From an uncultured Dysosmobacter sp. (GTDB lineage: Bacteria > Bacillota > Clostridia > Oscillospirales > Oscillospiraceae): a stretch of 64,000 bases of DNA. The stretch is taken from NCBI GenBank assembly GCA_934590165.1, contig CAKTOO010000005.1, positions 1-64,000 on the forward strand, written 5' to 3'. The notes below the pieces were generated by a model that ran no database searches, had not been told where the DNA came from, and saw only the letters and a program-made list of their open reading frames with translations. Below, piece after piece: positions 42,533-51,568 of this stretch (position 1 is its first letter; each line of letters starts with the position of its first letter). Made by a program: the position numbers and the translations under genes.

Positions 42533-42695
42533 ATCGCTTACCTCACAGTAAAAATACTTAAAAGCCCTTCTATGCGTGCCGCATCGACGGCTCTTTTATA
42601 TGAAATTACATATCGTATACCGGACAGGGCGAAGAATGTCAAGCCATAGGACCCTTTCCGGAAAGATGTACCCGCGGCGGTCTGGAGATGAACAG

Positions 42696-42724
42696 TTGAC
42701 AATTCTTCCCGGAATGGATACAAT
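42696..42724 (+). promoter_or_regulatory. Sigma-A promoter of proS
   Basis: TTGACA (42696-42701), 17 nt, TACAAT (42719-42724), 66 bp before the start codon. No T-box leader is present. Confidence 0.75.
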
Positions 42725-42790
42725 AAGAATTCAGTGAAAACCACATGAAGCGATACATTATATAATTATAGATGCAAAGGATTTGAGACT

Positions 42791-44230
42791 ATGGCACAGG
42801 ATAAAAGACAGGTAGACGCCATTACCGCACGGGACGCGGATTTCGCCCAGTGGTATACCGACGTTTGTAAAAAGGCGGAGCTCATCGACTACACCTCTGT
42901 TAAGGGCATGTTCATTTACCGCCCCTATGGCTACGCCATCTGGGAGAATATCCAGCAGGAGCTGGACCGGCGGTTCAAGGAGACCGGCCATGAGAACGTG
43001 TATCTGCCCGTTCTGATCCCCGAGTCCCTGCTGCAAAAGGAGAAGGACCACGTGGAGGGCTTTGCCCCCGAGTGCGCCTGGGTCACCATGGGCGGCAATG
43101 AGAAACTGGAGGACCGCCTCTGCGTCCGTCCCACCTCCGAGACGCTGTTCTGTGAGCACTACGCCAACATCATCCACTCCTGGCGTGACCTGCCCAAGAA
43201 GTACAACCAGTGGTGCTCCGTGCTGCGGTGGGAGAAGACCTCCCGTCCCTTCCTGCGCCACCGGGAGTTCCTGTGGCAGGAGGGCCACACCATGCACGCC
43301 ACCGAGGAAGAGGCCCGGGAAGAGACCATGCGGATGCTGAACATCTACGCCGACTTCATGGAGAACTACCTGGCCATGCCTGTCATCCGGGGCCGCAAGA
43401 CCGACAAGGAGAAGTTCAACGGCGCCGAGGAGACTTACACCGTGGAGTGCATGATGCACGATCATAAAGCCCTCCAGGCCGGCACCAGCCACTACTTCGG
43501 CGACGGCTTCGCCAAGGCCTTCGATATCACCTTCACCGGCAAGGATAACCAGCTCCACCATCCCCATCAGACCTCTTGGGGCGTGTCCACCCGCATGATC
43601 GGCGGTATTATCATGACCCACGGCGACGACAACGGCCTGGTGCTGCCTCCCCGGGTAGCCCCCATCCAGGCAGTGGTCATTCCCGTGGCTCAGCACAAGC
43701 CCGGCGTTCTGGACGCTGCTGCTGCCCTGCGGGACCGCCTGAGCGCCGCGGGCATCCGGACCAAAATGGACGATTCCGACAACTCTCCCGGCTGGAAGTT
43801 CGCCGAGTATGAGATGAAGGGCGTGCCCCTGCGGGTGGAGATCGGCCCCAAGGATATGGAGAAGGAGCAGTGCGTCATCGCCCGCCGGGATACCGGCGAG
43901 AAGGTGTTTGTGCCTCTTGCGGAGCTGGAGGAGAAGGCCCGGGAGCTCCTGGATGCCGTCCATGACAACATGTACGCCATGGCTCTCAAAAACCGCGAGG
44001 AGAACACCTTCGACATCAAGACCCCCGAGGAGGCCAAGGCCATTGCCGAGGGCAAGGGCGGCTTCCTGCGCTCCAAGTGGTGCGGCAGCCTGGAGTGCGA
44101 GTTGGCCATGAAGGAGCGGGCCGGTGTCAGCTCCCGCTGCATGCCTCTGGCTCAGTCCGGCACCGAGGGCGTGTGCCCTGTGTGCGGCAAGAAGTGCACC
44201 ACGGATATTTACTGGGGCGTGGCTTATTAA
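42791..44230 (+). CDS. proS: Prolyl-tRNA synthetase, archaeal/eukaryotic-type (compact)
   Basis: Charges tRNA(Pro). At 479 aa this is the ProS type without the internal editing (INS) domain of the 570-aa bacterial form. Core class II motifs are present: 'VYLPVLIPESLL', 'CVRPTSETLFCEHY', 'LRHREFLWQEGHT' and 'GVSTRMIGGIIMTHGDDNGLVLPPRVAP'. The C-terminal zinc-binding domain typical of this type is seen in 'KWCGSLECE' and 'CPVCGKKC'. The stand-alone YbaK-type deacylase at 20347 may do its editing in trans. It ends at the palindrome that overlaps the S10 promoter. Confidence 0.97.
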   Translation: MAQDKRQVDAITARDADFAQWYTDVCKKAELIDYTSVKGMFIYRPYGYAIWENIQQELDRRFKETGHENVYLPVLIPESLLQKEKDHVEGFAPECAWVTMGGNEKLEDRLCVRPTSETLFCEHYANIIHSWRDLPKKYNQWCSVLRWEKTSRPFLRHREFLWQEGHTMHATEEEAREETMRMLNIYADFMENYLAMPVIRGRKTDKEKFNGAEETYTVECMMHDHKALQAGTSHYFGDGFAKAFDITFTGKDNQLHHPHQTSWGVSTRMIGGIIMTHGDDNGLVLPPRVAPIQAVVIPVAQHKPGVLDAAAALRDRLSAAGIRTKMDDSDNSPGWKFAEYEMKGVPLRVEIGPKDMEKEQCVIARRDTGEKVFVPLAELEEKARELLDAVHDNMYAMALKNREENTFDIKTPEEAKAIAEGKGGFLRSKWCGSLECELAMKERAGVSSRCMPLAQSGTEGVCPVCGKKCTTDIYWGVAY

Positions 44231-44343
44231 GAGCCGTTCCGCGAAAAAAGGCGGTTTTTGCGGCATTTTGAGGTTGTCCGCCGTAGGCGTATGCCTGTGT
44301 TTGGGACGCCAAAAAAATCTTCAAAATTTCATGAAAAACAGAG

Positions 44344-44375
44344 AAAATCCTCTTGACATCAAGAGGATTTTCTTT
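44344..44375 (+). terminator. Terminator of proS overlapping the S10 promoter
   Basis: AAAATCCTCTTGA and TCAAGAGGATTTT (44344-44371) are perfect 13-bp arms with a 2-nt centre, followed by CTTTT. The -35 hexamer TTGACA of the next promoter sits at the centre of this palindrome. Confidence 0.7.
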
Positions 44376-44381
44376 TATTAT
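44353..44381 (+). promoter_or_regulatory. Sigma-A promoter of the S10 ribosomal operon
   Basis: TTGACA (44353-44358), 17 nt, TATTAT (44376-44381). Transcription would start near 44389, giving a leader of almost 290 nt. Confidence 0.75.
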
Positions 44382-44388
44382 AAAGAGG

Positions 44389-44676
44389 CTGTGCGGCAGG
44401 GTGAACCTTGCCCATAGTACTGCGATGAACCGGGAGATTGCTCCGAGAGGAGGTAACTTCCGGGGAGTATGTCCGATAATCGGGCGGCTGAGAAGGATCT
44501 GTACGTTGCGTAGATCGCCACGCCATGATCATGGTACCGGCCGGAAGGGAGACCTGACGCCGGTATTTTTCATGAGCGGGAATGATACGCACGGATAAGC
44601 GTATAGAAAAATCTCTCGCCGTAGGTCGTCGAGACTCCGCGACAAAACTTACGTACGAATTCAGGAGGAAACAACC
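44389..44676 (+). ncRNA. Structured 5' leader of the S10 operon with attenuator-like hairpin
   Basis: A gene-free stretch of almost 290 nt before rpsJ. It contains GGCAGGGT/ACCTTGCC (44397-44414), a GATCTGTACG..CGTAGATC hairpin (about 44495-44516), CCATGATCATGG, and TACCGGC/GCCGGTA followed by TTTTT (44535-44570), which looks like a premature terminator 107 nt before rpsJ. Ribosomal operons in Firmicutes often carry such autoregulatory leaders; the ligand (S10, L4 or another) is not shown by the sequence. Confidence 0.6.
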
Positions 44677-44988
44677 ATGGCACAGAAAGAAATGATCCGC
44701 ATCCGGCTGAAGGCCTATGACCACCAGGTGATCGACCAGAGCGCTGAGAAGATCGTCGAGACCGCCAAGCGCACCGGCGCTGAGGTGTCCGGCCCCATCC
44801 CTCTGCCCACCAAGAAGGAAGTCGTCACCATTCTGCGCGCCGTCCATAAGTACAAGGACAGCCGCGAGCAGTTCGAGCGCCGCACCCACAAGCGTCTCAT
44901 CGACATCACCAAGTCCACTCCCAAGACCGTCGAGGCCCTGATGGCTCTGGAGCTGCCCGCTGGTGTGGAGATCGAGATCAAGCTGTAA
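44677..44988 (+). CDS. rpsJ: 30S ribosomal protein S10
   Basis: A 103-aa S10/NusE, part of the small-subunit head and also a partner of NusB in antitermination. It carries the family stretches '[28 protein letters not shown]' and '[10 protein letters not shown]'. AGGAGGAAAC precedes the ATG. First gene of the S10-spc-alpha supercluster; followed by an unusually long 148-nt gap to rplC. Confidence 0.99.
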   Translation: MAQKEMIRIRLKAYDHQVIDQSAEKIVETAKRTGAEVSGPIPLPTKKEVVTILRAVHKYKDSREQFERRTHKRLIDITKSTPKTVEALMALELPAGVEIEIKL

Positions 44989-45136
44989 TCCCCTGCGATC
45001 CCCCGCGCACATTTAAAAAGTTTGCTGTCCATGTCCGCTGTCTTGCGAAGCGGACGGGTCATGTCGGCAGAGCAATGCCACGGTAACCCAAACGTGAGTA
45101 TCTAAGCCGACCAATAACCTTTAAGGAGGAACATAC
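44989..45136 (+). other. 148-nt gap between rpsJ and rplC with a hairpin
   Basis: No gene fits here. GTCCGCT/AGCGGAC (45033-45055) forms a stem with a 9-nt loop. In most genomes rplC follows rpsJ closely, so this could be a processing or regulatory site. Confidence 0.45.
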
Positions 45137-45856
45137 ATGAAAGCAATCATCGGCAAAAAAGTGGGCATGTCTCAGATTTTTGACGAGAACGGCCATGTGA
45201 TCCCCGTCACTGTCATCGAGGCGGGTCCCTGCGTGGTCACTCAGAAGAAGACTTCCGAAAAGGAAGGCTATGAGGCTGTCCAGCTGGGCTTTGAGGACGT
45301 TGCGGAGCGCAAGCTGTCCAAGCCCGAGATGGGCCACCTGAATAAGGCTGGCGTGTCTCCCAAGAAGCACCTGCGCGAATTCAACCTGGAAAATGCCGCC
45401 GAGCTGAACGTGGGCGACATCGTCAAGGCTGACACCTTCAAGGTCGGCGACTTCGTCGACATCACCGGCACCAGCAAGGGCCATGGCTATGCTGGCGTCA
45501 TCAAGCGCTGGGGCGCCCAGCGCACCCCCACCACCCACGGCGGCGGCCCCGTGCACCGTCACGCCGGTTCCATGGGATCTTCCACCGATCCCTCCCGCAT
45601 CTTCAAGGGCAAGATCGGCGCCGGCCACATGGGCGTTGACCAGGTCACCGTGCAGAACCTGTCCGTTGTGAAGGTGGATCCCGAGCTGAACATGCTGGTT
45701 GTCTGCGGCGCCGTTCCTGGCCCCAAGGGCGGTCTGGTCACCATCAAGAGCACTGTGAAGGTCCACAAGGTCAAGCAGGCTGGTGCCGACATCAGCAAGA
45801 ACCCGCAGAAGGCTTCCGGCCGCAACCCGCAGAAGGCCTCTGCCAGAAACCACTAA
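45137..45856 (+). CDS. rplC: 50S ribosomal protein L3
   Basis: A 239-aa L3, an early assembly protein near the peptidyl-transferase centre. It starts MKAIIGKKVGMSQIFDE and contains the L3 signature region 'GHGYAGVIKRWGAQRTPTTHGGGPVHRHAGSMG'. It is about 25 residues longer than usual because of a C-terminal tail with two NPQKAS repeats (NPQKASGRNPQKASARNH). TTAAGGAGG precedes the ATG. Confidence 0.99.
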   Translation: MKAIIGKKVGMSQIFDENGHVIPVTVIEAGPCVVTQKKTSEKEGYEAVQLGFEDVAERKLSKPEMGHLNKAGVSPKKHLREFNLENAAELNVGDIVKADTFKVGDFVDITGTSKGHGYAGVIKRWGAQRTPTTHGGGPVHRHAGSMGSSTDPSRIFKGKIGAGHMGVDQVTVQNLSVVKVDPELNMLVVCGAVPGPKGGLVTIKSTVKVHKVKQAGADISKNPQKASGRNPQKASARNH

Positions 45857-45874
45857 GAAAGGGGTGTTTCAGTA

Positions 45875-46498
45875 ATGTCTACCATGAAAGTTTTGAACAT
45901 GGCCGGCGCAGAAGTCGGCACTGTGGAACTGAGCGACGCCGTCTTTGGCATCGAGCCCAACGAAGTCGTTGTCCACGAGGTCGTCAAGAACCACCTCGCC
46001 AATTGCAGACAGGGCACCCAGAGCGCCCTGACCCGCGCCGAAGTTTCCGGCGGCGGCAAGAAGCCCTGGCGCCAGAAGGGCACCGGTCACGCCCGCCAGG
46101 GTTCCACCCGTGCTCCTCAGTGGACCCACGGCGGCATCGTGTTCGCACCCAAGCCCCGTGATTACAGCTATGTGCTGAACAAGAAGGTCAAGCGCCTGGC
46201 TCTGAAGTCCGTCCTGTCCGCCAAGGCGGCCGAGGGTAAGCTGGTCGTGATCGACGCCATCAAGATGGACGCCATCAAGACCGCTGACTTCCGTAAGTTC
46301 CTGACCGCCGTCCAGGTGGAGGGCAAGGCCGTTGTGGTCACCCCCGCTGTGGATGAGACCGTGGTCAAGAGCGCCCGCAACATCCCCGGCGTGCTGACTA
46401 CCCCCGCCACCAACCTGAACGTCTATGACATCATCAACGCTCAGTACCTGGTCGTGGATCAGACCGCCCTCGCAAAAATCGAGGAGGTGTACGCATAA
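45875..46498 (+). CDS. rplD: 50S ribosomal protein L4
   Basis: A 207-aa L4 lining the exit tunnel. The extended loop 'SGGGKKPWRQKGTGHARQGSTRAPQWTHGG' is visible near residues 48-77. In gammaproteobacteria L4 represses its own operon; whether it does so here is not known. AAAGGGGTG precedes the ATG, and the stop codon overlaps the rplW start by 1 nt. Confidence 0.99.
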   Translation: MSTMKVLNMAGAEVGTVELSDAVFGIEPNEVVVHEVVKNHLANCRQGTQSALTRAEVSGGGKKPWRQKGTGHARQGSTRAPQWTHGGIVFAPKPRDYSYVLNKKVKRLALKSVLSAKAAEGKLVVIDAIKMDAIKTADFRKFLTAVQVEGKAVVVTPAVDETVVKSARNIPGVLTTPATNLNVYDIINAQYLVVDQTALAKIEEVYA

Positions 46499-46794
46499 TG
46501 GCTACCGCATACGACATCATTATCCGTCCCATCATCACCGAGCGTGCTATGGCCGGCGCCGCCGACAAGAAGTACGTGTTCGAGGTTGCCAAGACTGCCG
46601 GCAAGATCGAGATCAAGAAGGCCGTTGAGGAGATCTTCGGCGTGAAGGTCACTTCCGTCAACACCGTGACGGTGCCCGGCAAGGAAAAGCGCATGGGCGC
46701 CGGCCGGCCCGGCATGACCAAGACCTGGAAGAAGGCCTATGTCCAGCTGGCTGCTGACTCCAAGACCATCGAGTTCTTCGAAGGCATGGTCTGA
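46498..46794 (+). CDS. rplW: 50S ribosomal protein L23
   Basis: A 98-aa L23 located at the tunnel exit, the docking site for trigger factor and SRP. It has 'YDIIIRPIITERAM', 'KYVFEVAKTAGKIEIKKAVEEIFGVKVTSVNTV' and the C-terminal 'KKAYVQLA'. It overlaps rplD by 1 nt (TAATG), implying coupled translation. Confidence 0.99.
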   Translation: MATAYDIIIRPIITERAMAGAADKKYVFEVAKTAGKIEIKKAVEEIFGVKVTSVNTVTVPGKEKRMGAGRPGMTKTWKKAYVQLAADSKTIEFFEGMV

Positions 46795-46817
46795 TAACGG
46801 AAGGAGAGTAAAGCGAT

Positions 46818-47651
46818 ATGTCTATCAAAACTTTTAAGCCGACGACTCCCTCCAGACGTCAGATGACGGTCTCCGGTTTCGACGGCATCGACAAGAAGGC
46901 CAAGCCCGAGCCCAGCCTGATCGAGCCTCTGAAGAAGAGCTCCGGCCGCAACAGCTATGGCCGCATCACCGTCCGTCATCGCGGCGGCGGCAACAAGCGC
47001 AAGTACCGTGTCATTGACTTCAAGCGGGACAAGACCGGCTCTGCCGTGGTCCTGCGCCTGGAGTATGACCCCAACCGCAGCGCCAACATCGCCCTCATCC
47101 AGTATGAGGATGGCGAGAAGCGCTACATTCTGGCTCCCGTCGGTCTGAAGGCCGGCCACAAGATCATGACTGGTCCCGAGGCTGATATCCTTCCCGGCAA
47201 CGCTCTGCCCCTGGCCAACATCCCCGTTGGTACCATCATCCACAACATTGAGCTGCATCCCGGCAACGGCGCCCAGCTGGTCCGTGCTGCCGGTACCGCC
47301 GCTCAGCTGATGGCCAAGGAAGGCAACGACGCTCAGATCCGTATGCCCTCCGGCGAGGTCCGCATCGTGCGCACCAACTGCTACGCCACCATCGGCCAGG
47401 TGGGCAACATCGAGCACGAGAACATCAACATCGGCAAGGCCGGCCGTAAGCGTCACATGGGTTGGCGTCCCACCGTCCGTGGCTCCGTCATGAACCCCAA
47501 TGACCACCCCCACGGCGGCGGCGAGGGCCGTGCTCCTGTCGGCCGTCCCGGCCCTGTCACTCCTTGGGGCAAGCCTGCTATGGGTTACAAGACCCGCAAG
47601 GGCAAGAACCCCACCAACAAGTTCATCGTGAAGCGTCGCAACGAGAAGTAA
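46818..47651 (+). CDS. rplB: 50S ribosomal protein L2
   Basis: A 277-aa L2, needed for subunit joining and peptidyl transfer. It has '[22 protein letters not shown]' near the N-terminus and the C-terminal signature '[20 protein letters not shown]' with the conserved His. AAGGAGAG precedes the ATG. Length typical. Confidence 0.99.
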   Translation: MSIKTFKPTTPSRRQMTVSGFDGIDKKAKPEPSLIEPLKKSSGRNSYGRITVRHRGGGNKRKYRVIDFKRDKTGSAVVLRLEYDPNRSANIALIQYEDGEKRYILAPVGLKAGHKIMTGPEADILPGNALPLANIPVGTIIHNIELHPGNGAQLVRAAGTAAQLMAKEGNDAQIRMPSGEVRIVRTNCYATIGQVGNIEHENINIGKAGRKRHMGWRPTVRGSVMNPNDHPHGGGEGRAPVGRPGPVTPWGKPAMGYKTRKGKNPTNKFIVKRRNEK

Positions 47652-47666
47652 GGGAGGCAAGTTAAT

Positions 47667-47930
47667 ATGAGCAGATCCATTAAAAAAGGCCCGTATGTTG
47701 CCCCTGAGCTTCTGAAGCGGGTCGAGGAAATGAACGCCAAGAATGAGAAGAAGGTTCTGAAGACCTGGAGCCGCAGCTCCACCATCTTCCCCGCCTTCGT
47801 TGGCCACACCATCGCCGTTCACGATGGCCGCAAGCACGTGCCCGTCTATATCCAGGAGGATATGGTCGGCCACAAGCTGGGTGAGTTCGCTCCCACCCGC
47901 ACCTTCCGCGGCCACCGGAAAGACAACTAA
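47667..47930 (+). CDS. rpsS: 30S ribosomal protein S19
   Basis: An 87-aa S19 of the 30S head, close to S13. It begins [16 protein letters not shown] and contains '[50 protein letters not shown]'. It ends 'HRKDN' and is a few residues shorter than many homologues. GGGAGG precedes the ATG. Confidence 0.98.
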   Translation: MSRSIKKGPYVAPELLKRVEEMNAKNEKKVLKTWSRSSTIFPAFVGHTIAVHDGRKHVPVYIQEDMVGHKLGEFAPTRTFRGHRKDN

Positions 47931-47949
47931 GTAAAGGAGGATGCAGAAC

Positions 47950-48294
47950 ATGGAAAAGAAAGTTGCTAAAGCGTATCTGCGCTATGTCCGCATTTCTCCC
48001 CGCAAGGTCCAGATCGTCTGCGATCTGATCCGCGGCAAGGATGCCGGCACCGCCATGGCGATCCTGATGCAGACCCCCAAGGCTGCCTCTGAGCCTCTGA
48101 TGAAGCTCCTCAAGAGCGCCGTCGCCAATGCCGAGAACAACTTCGGCATGGACCCCGCCAAGCTGGTGGTGTCCGAGGTGTTCGCCACTCCCGGCCCCAT
48201 CCTGAAGCGGATGATGCCCCGGGCTCAGGGCCGCGCCTATCGTATCAACAAGCGTACTTCTCATGTCACCCTGGCTGTGACGGAAAAGGCATAA
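47950..48294 (+). CDS. rplV: 50S ribosomal protein L22
   Basis: A 114-aa L22 whose beta hairpin reaches the exit tunnel ('[24 protein letters not shown]'). The ATG at 47950 is used since AAAGGAGG ends 9 nt before it; an ATG at 47941 abuts the ribosome binding site. The N-terminus '[23 protein letters not shown]' is typical. Confidence 0.98.
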   Translation: MEKKVAKAYLRYVRISPRKVQIVCDLIRGKDAGTAMAILMQTPKAASEPLMKLLKSAVANAENNFGMDPAKLVVSEVFATPGPILKRMMPRAQGRAYRINKRTSHVTLAVTEKA

Positions 48295-48312
48295 GAGGGA
48301 GGAGAACAGTTT

Positions 48313-49194
48313 ATGGGACAGAAAGTTAATCCCCACGGCCTGCGCGTGGGCGTCATCAAAGACTGGGATTCCCGTTGGTATGCCAGTGATGAGAAGGTCG
48401 GCGATCTGATCGTCGAGGATCAGAAGATCCGCAAGTATCTGAAGAAGACTCTGTACGGTGCCGGCGTGCCCAAGATCGAGATCGAGCGCAGCGCCGATAT
48501 CGTCACCATCTACCTCCACTGCGCCCGTCCCGGTGTTGTCATCGGCAAGGGCGGAGAGCAGATCGAGCAGTATCGTCTGGCCGTGGAGAAGATGATCGGC
48601 AAGAAGGTGAAGCTGAACATTGTTGAGGTGAAGAACCCCGACATGAACGCTCAGCTGGTGGCTGAGAACATCGCTCAGCAGCTGGAGAAGCGTATCTCCC
48701 ACCGCCGCGCCATGAAGAACGCCATGGCCCGCGCCATGCGCGCCGGTGCCAAGGGCATCAAGACCTGCTGCTCCGGCCGTCTGGGCGGCCGCGAGATCGC
48801 CGGTGTTGAGCACTATCACGAGGGCACCATCCCCCTGCAGACCATCCGCGCCGACATCGAGTACGGCTTCGCGGAGGCTGCCACCACCTTCGGCCGCATC
48901 GGTGTGAAGGTGTGGATCTACAAGGGCGAGGTCCTCTCTCAGACCCTGCGTACCACCCCCCGCACCATGGACACCTCCAAGCCCTATCAGGAGCGTCGTG
49001 AGCGTCGTCCCCGCCGTGATGGTGATCGCCGCCAGGGCGGCTTCAACCGCGGCGGCCAGGGCGGTTTCAACCGTGACCGTCAGAACGGCGGCTTCAACCG
49101 CGGCGGCCAGGGCCGTCCCCAGGGCGGTTTCAACCGCAACAACACCCGTCCGGCTGCTCCCGCAGCCCCTGCTAAGGAAGGAGGAGCGCAGTAA
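48313..49194 (+). CDS. rpsC: 30S ribosomal protein S3 with GGFNR-repeat tail
   Basis: S3 sits at the mRNA entry site. The first 215 or so residues are standard: '[24 protein letters not shown]', the KH domain '[11 protein letters not shown]', and '[15 protein letters not shown]'. A C-terminal extension of about 80 residues follows, rich in Arg and Gly, with four GGFNR units (about residues 242-276) and an Ala/Pro-rich end. Total length is 293 aa versus 210-235 usually. GGGAGGAG precedes the ATG. The stop codon overlaps the rplP start. Confidence 0.98.
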   Translation: MGQKVNPHGLRVGVIKDWDSRWYASDEKVGDLIVEDQKIRKYLKKTLYGAGVPKIEIERSADIVTIYLHCARPGVVIGKGGEQIEQYRLAVEKMIGKKVKLNIVEVKNPDMNAQLVAENIAQQLEKRISHRRAMKNAMARAMRAGAKGIKTCCSGRLGGREIAGVEHYHEGTIPLQTIRADIEYGFAEAATTFGRIGVKVWIYKGEVLSQTLRTTPRTMDTSKPYQERRERRPRRDGDRRQGGFNRGGQGGFNRDRQNGGFNRGGQGRPQGGFNRNNTRPAAPAAPAKEGGAQ

Positions 49195-49616
49195 TGCTTC
49201 TGCCGAAGAGAGTTAAGTATCGCCGCATGCAGCGCGGTCGTATGACCGGTAAGGCCACCCGCGGCAACACCGTCGCCTATGGCGATTGGGGTCTGGTGGC
49301 TGAAGAGCCCGGCTGGATCAAGAGCAACCAGATTGAAGCCGCGCGTATCGCCATGACCCGTTACACCAAGCGTGGCGGCCAGGTCTGGATCAAGATCTTC
49401 CCCGATAAGTCCGTTACCATGAGAGCTGCCGACTCCCGTATGGGTTCCGGTAAAGGTAACCCCGAGTACTGGGTTGCCGTTGTGAAGCCCGGCCGTGTCA
49501 TGTTCGAGATCGCCGGCGTGTCCGAAGATGTTGCCCGCGAGGCGCTTCGTCTGGCCAGCCACAAGCTGCCCATCAAGACGAAGATCATCGCCCGCACCGA
49601 GGAAGCAGGTGAGTAA
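49194..49616 (+). CDS. rplP: 50S ribosomal protein L16
   Basis: A 140-aa L16 near the A site. It begins [25 protein letters not shown] and has '[22 protein letters not shown]' and '[18 protein letters not shown]'. It overlaps the rpsC stop codon by 1 nt, with GGAGGAG inside the rpsC end as ribosome binding site. Confidence 0.99.
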   Translation: MLLPKRVKYRRMQRGRMTGKATRGNTVAYGDWGLVAEEPGWIKSNQIEAARIAMTRYTKRGGQVWIKIFPDKSVTMRAADSRMGSGKGNPEYWVAVVKPGRVMFEIAGVSEDVAREALRLASHKLPIKTKIIARTEEAGE

Positions 49617-49618
49617 AG

Positions 49619-49819
49619 ATGAAGGCAAGTGAAATTCGTAAGATGACCCCTGAGCAGCTGAATGAGAAGCTGGCGGGCCTGAAGAAGGACCTGTTCTATC
49701 TGCGTATGCAGCACGCTACCAATCAGCTGGACAATCCCCTGAAGATCCGGGAGACCAAGCACGACATTGCCCGCATCAAGACCGTGCTGGCGGAACTCTC
49801 CGCTTCTGACAAGCAGTGA
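49619..49819 (+). CDS. rpmC: 50S ribosomal protein L29
   Basis: A 66-aa helical L29 beside L23 at the tunnel exit. 'MKASEIRKMTPEQLNEKLAGLKKDLFYLRMQHATNQLDNPLKIRETKHDIARI' matches the family well. It begins 2 nt after rplP. Confidence 0.99.
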   Translation: MKASEIRKMTPEQLNEKLAGLKKDLFYLRMQHATNQLDNPLKIRETKHDIARIKTVLAELSASDKQ

Positions 49820-49836
49820 GAAGGAGGTAAGCGAAG

Positions 49837-50103
49837 ATGAACGAAGAGATGAGAACTTCCTCCCGCAAGACCCGGGTCGGTAAGGTCGTTTCTGACAAGA
49901 TGGACAAGACCGTGGTCGTTGCCATCGAGGACCGCGTCGCCCATCCCCTGTATAAGAAGATCGTTGGCCGCACCTACAAGCTGAAGGCTCATGACGAGCA
50001 GAACGCCTGCGGTATCGGCGATAAGGTCAAGGTGATGGAGACCCGCCCCCTGTCCAAGGACAAGCGTTGGCGCGTGGTTGAGATCATTGAAAAAGCGAAG
50101 TAA
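49837..50103 (+). CDS. rpsQ: 30S ribosomal protein S17
   Basis: An 88-aa OB-fold S17, an early 16S rRNA binder. '[22 protein letters not shown]' and '[25 protein letters not shown]' are the conserved blocks. GAAGGAGG precedes the ATG. Confidence 0.99.
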   Translation: MNEEMRTSSRKTRVGKVVSDKMDKTVVVAIEDRVAHPLYKKIVGRTYKLKAHDEQNACGIGDKVKVMETRPLSKDKRWRVVEIIEKAK

Positions 50104-50117
50104 GGAGGTGCCGAGTT

Positions 50118-50486
50118 ATGATTCAGCAGGAAACTTTTCTGAAGGTTGCCGATAATACCGGCGCCAAAGAGATCAAGTGCATCCGCGTTTTGGGCGGTTC
50201 CAAGCGTAAGTTCGGCAACATCGGTGATGTGATCGTGGCCTCTGTCCGCAAGTCCACTCCCGGTGGCACCGTGAAGAAGGGTGAGGTCGTCAAGGCCGTC
50301 ATCGTCCGCAGCGCCAAGGGCGTCCGTCGTGCTGACGGCACCTACGTCCGCTTCGATGACAACGCCGCCGTCCTGATCAAGGACGACAAGAACCCCAGAG
50401 GTACCCGTATCTTTGGGCCTGTGGCTCGTGAGCTGCGCGACAAGGATTACATGAAGATCCTGTCCCTCGCCCCCGAAGTGATTTGA
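50118..50486 (+). CDS. rplN: 50S ribosomal protein L14
   Basis: A 122-aa L14 forming an intersubunit bridge and the RsfS site. It starts [19 protein letters not shown] and ends '[24 protein letters not shown]'. TAAGGAGG precedes the ATG. First gene of the classical spc part. Confidence 0.99.
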   Translation: MIQQETFLKVADNTGAKEIKCIRVLGGSKRKFGNIGDVIVASVRKSTPGGTVKKGEVVKAVIVRSAKGVRRADGTYVRFDDNAAVLIKDDKNPRGTRIFGPVARELRDKDYMKILSLAPEVI

Positions 50487-50499
50487 GGAGGGCAGCGAA

Positions 50500-50811
50500 A
50501 TGGCTATGAATATCAAGAAGGGCGATACCGTTGTCGTCCTGTCCGGTAAGGACAAGGGTAAGCAGGGCAAGGTGCTGGGCACCGTTCCCGGCTCCCTGAA
50601 GGTCGTTGTGGAGGGCATCAACATGGTGACCTGCCACGTCAAGCCCCGCCGTCAGGGCGAGGAGGGCGGCATCGTCAAGCGCGAGGCTGCCATCGCTTCC
50701 TGCAAGGTGCAGGTTGTCTGCCCCAAGTGCGGCAAGGGCACCCGTATCGCCCATAAGATCGAGGGCGACAAGAAGACCCGCGTGTGCAAGCACTGCGGTG
50801 CTGAGCTGTGA
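50500..50811 (+). CDS. rplX: 50S ribosomal protein L24
   Basis: A 103-aa L24, an assembly initiator with an N-terminal KOW motif ('[22 protein letters not shown]'). The C-terminal half contains a zinc-ribbon-like pair of motifs, '[10 protein letters not shown]' and 'CKHCGAEL', as in other clostridial L24. GAGGAGGG precedes the ATG. Confidence 0.98.
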   Translation: MAMNIKKGDTVVVLSGKDKGKQGKVLGTVPGSLKVVVEGINMVTCHVKPRRQGEEGGIVKREAAIASCKVQVVCPKCGKGTRIAHKIEGDKKTRVCKHCGAEL

Positions 50812-50828
50812 GAAAGGAGCGAGAACAA

Positions 50829-51368
50829 ATGGCTAGACTGAAAGAAAAGTACACCGCCGAAGTCGCTCCCGCTCTGATGAAGCAGTTCGGCTACAAGAGC
50901 GTCATGCAGATCCCCAAGATCGACAAGGTCGTGGTGAACGTGGGCTGCGGCGAGGCTCGTGAAAATGCGAAGGTGCTGGAGAACGTTGTGGGCGACCTCA
51001 GCAAGATCACCGGCCAGAAGCCCGTTATCACCCGGGCCCGCAAGTCCATCGCCAACTTCAAGCTGCGCGAGGATATGCCCATTGGCGCCAAGGTCACCCT
51101 GCGGGGCGACAAGATGTGGGAGTTCCTGGACCGTCTGTTCAACGTGGCTCTGCCCCGTGTCCGTGACTTCCAGGGCATCAACCCCAACTCCTTTGATGGC
51201 CGCGGCAACTATGCCCTGGGTATCAAAGAGCAGCTGATCTTCCCCGAAATCGAGTATGACAAGATCGACAAGATCCGCGGCATGGATGTGGTCATCTGCA
51301 CCACCGCGCACACCGATGAAGAGGCCCGTGCCCTGCTGCAGCAGGTCGGCGCTCCCTTCGCCCGCTAA
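50829..51368 (+). CDS. rplE: 50S ribosomal protein L5
   Basis: A 179-aa L5 that holds 5S rRNA in the central protuberance. '[39 protein letters not shown]' and '[32 protein letters not shown]' are the conserved blocks. AAAGGAGCGAG precedes the ATG at 50829; a start 7 codons earlier is not preceded by a ribosome binding site. Confidence 0.99.
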   Translation: MARLKEKYTAEVAPALMKQFGYKSVMQIPKIDKVVVNVGCGEARENAKVLENVVGDLSKITGQKPVITRARKSIANFKLREDMPIGAKVTLRGDKMWEFLDRLFNVALPRVRDFQGINPNSFDGRGNYALGIKEQLIFPEIEYDKIDKIRGMDVVICTTAHTDEEARALLQQVGAPFAR

Positions 51369-51382
51369 GGAGGAAGAGAAGA

Positions 51383-51568
51383 ATGGCTAAGAAATCTATG
51401 ATCCTGAAGCAGCAGGGACCCGCCAAGTACTCCACTCGGAAGTACAACCGCTGCAAGCTCTGCGGCCGCCCCCACGCTTATCTGCGTGACTACGGTGTGT
51501 GCCGTATCTGCTTCCGGGAGCTGGCCTACAAGGGCGAGATTCCCGGCGTGCGCAAGGCCTCTTTCTGA
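51383..51568 (+). CDS. rpsZ: 30S ribosomal protein S14, type Z
   Basis: A 61-aa zinc-containing S14 (C+ form) with '[24 protein letters not shown]', giving a four-Cys zinc site at about residues 24-43. A zinc-free paralogue, if the organism has one, is not in the window. AAGGAGGAAG precedes the ATG. It is followed by a roughly 300-nt structured gap. Confidence 0.99.
   Translation: MAKKSMILKQQGPAKYSTRKYNRCKLCGRPHAYLRDYGVCRICFRELAYKGEIPGVRKASF

Noticed and set aside
42538..42744. A 68-codon minus-strand frame upstream of proS
   Set aside because: It overlaps the proS promoter region, has no convincing ribosome binding site, and its product is not recognisable.
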